Part shown: piece by piece, positions 63,874 to 64,000 of the stretch | Layout of the letters: every line of letters starts with the position of its first letter | Position numbering within the stretch: position 1 is the first letter of the stretch | NCBI GenBank assembly: GCA_030837965.1 | Contig: JAUTXP010000025.1 | Coordinates: forward strand, 1 to 64,000 | DNA length: 64,000 nt | Direction of reading: 5' to 3' | Source: Acidimicrobiaceae bacterium | Lineage (GTDB): Bacteria; Actinomycetota; Acidimicrobiia; Acidimicrobiales; JAUTXP01 | Position numbers and translations under genes: made by a program | Notes under the pieces: model-generated | The model's database searches: none | Seen by the model: the letters and a program-made list of their open reading frames with translations, nothing else | What the model was told of the DNA's origin: nothing

Positions 63874-64000
63874 TCATCGGTCCCTTCTCCCCCGCGGCCC
63901 CCACTGCTGTGCGCCTTGCCGCTTGACCTCGAGTCCGGCCTCGCCAACCAGCGCCGCGGGGCCGACGGCCGCGTCGCCGAAACGGCTGCGCACGGCGTCC
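63874..64000 (-). CDS. dinB: DNA polymerase IV, C-terminal fragment
   Basis: Only the last 41 codons are in the window, running off the right edge on the minus strand. The reading AVRSRFGDAAVGPAALVGEA, then GLEVKRQGAQQWGPRG, matches the conserved C-terminus of actinobacterial Y-family Pol IV (little-finger end). Neighbouring DUF3040 supports this. It would encode an error-prone translesion polymerase. The identification rests on a short segment. Confidence 0.7.
   Translation of the reverse strand, partial: DAVRSRFGDAAVGPAALVGEAGLEVKRQGAQQWGPRGRRDR

Overview
The window is about 70% GC chromosomal DNA from an actinobacterium. It is densely packed, uses many GTG and TTG starts, and stop/start overlaps of 1 to 4 bases are the rule. 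An Acidimicrobiia (Iamia/Microtrichales-like) source is inferred from four things: the GYWLVASDGG repeat protein at the left end; a cell-wall cluster with SepF, YggT and DivIVA and no FtsA; a proteasome-activator homologue; and a DAP-type MurE. The exact taxon cannot be fixed from the sequence.

Layout. 45-5529: a secreted L,D-transpeptidase, divergent from a vWA / PP2C phosphatase / kinase-like triad. 5583-13589: metabolic and unknown genes (SDR, DinB-fold protein, thioredoxin-domain DUF255 protein, patatin). Among them is a UxuA-like gene with foreign codon use beside a 146-bp MITE-like element. 13767-17312: dnaE. 17475-24565: a translationally coupled chemosensory operon (MCP, CheW, CheA-REC, CheB, CheR, REC-GGDEF) ending in a diguanylate cyclase, with no flagellar genes nearby. 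24699-30949: proteasome activator, a phosphodiesterase/phosphatase-superfamily protein, a response regulator, Rrf2, RluD, LspA, a DksA/TraR-like protein with a histone-H1-like tail, and DUF167. 30969-34070: ileS. 34305-53269, all on the minus strand: the division and cell-wall (dcw) cluster, read mraZ-rsmH-ftsL-ftsI-murE-mraY-murD-ftsW-murG-murC-murB-ftsQ-ftsZ-pgeF-yggS-sepF-yggT-divIVA plus a repeat-domain membrane protein. murF is missing from its usual place. 53653-64000: a membrane protein, lipoate-ligase-like protein, HNH nuclease, SnoaL-like protein, acyl-CoA dehydrogenase, ROK kinase, the MoxR-DUF58-transglutaminase operon, DUF3040, and the 3' end of a DNA polymerase IV gene.

Most striking signal. 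A 31-bp near-perfect palindrome occurs seven times. Its arms are TTTTCCACAGCA and TGCTGTGGAAAA, with an asymmetric 5-nt loop. Four copies fill the gap between convergent genes, one lies at the 3' end of a single gene, and two are inserted in frame inside murC and cheA, each encoding a peptide of the form FSTAxxAVEKME. Each arm starts with a 9-mer fitting the loose DnaA-box consensus TTWTNCACA. Two other convergent junctions carry different long perfect hairpins. The only convergent junction without one is beside the putatively foreign uxuA. A second palindrome family, with ATTTGGGCG ends, occurs at two loci.

Regulation. Several genes appear leaderless, with a TANNNT hexamer 6 to 8 nt before the start codon. 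Two divergent pairs share overlapping -10 hexamers in gaps of only 17 and 19 bp. An AT-rich promoter candidate precedes ftsZ, and a strong intrinsic terminator with a ten-T tract lies upstream of mraZ.
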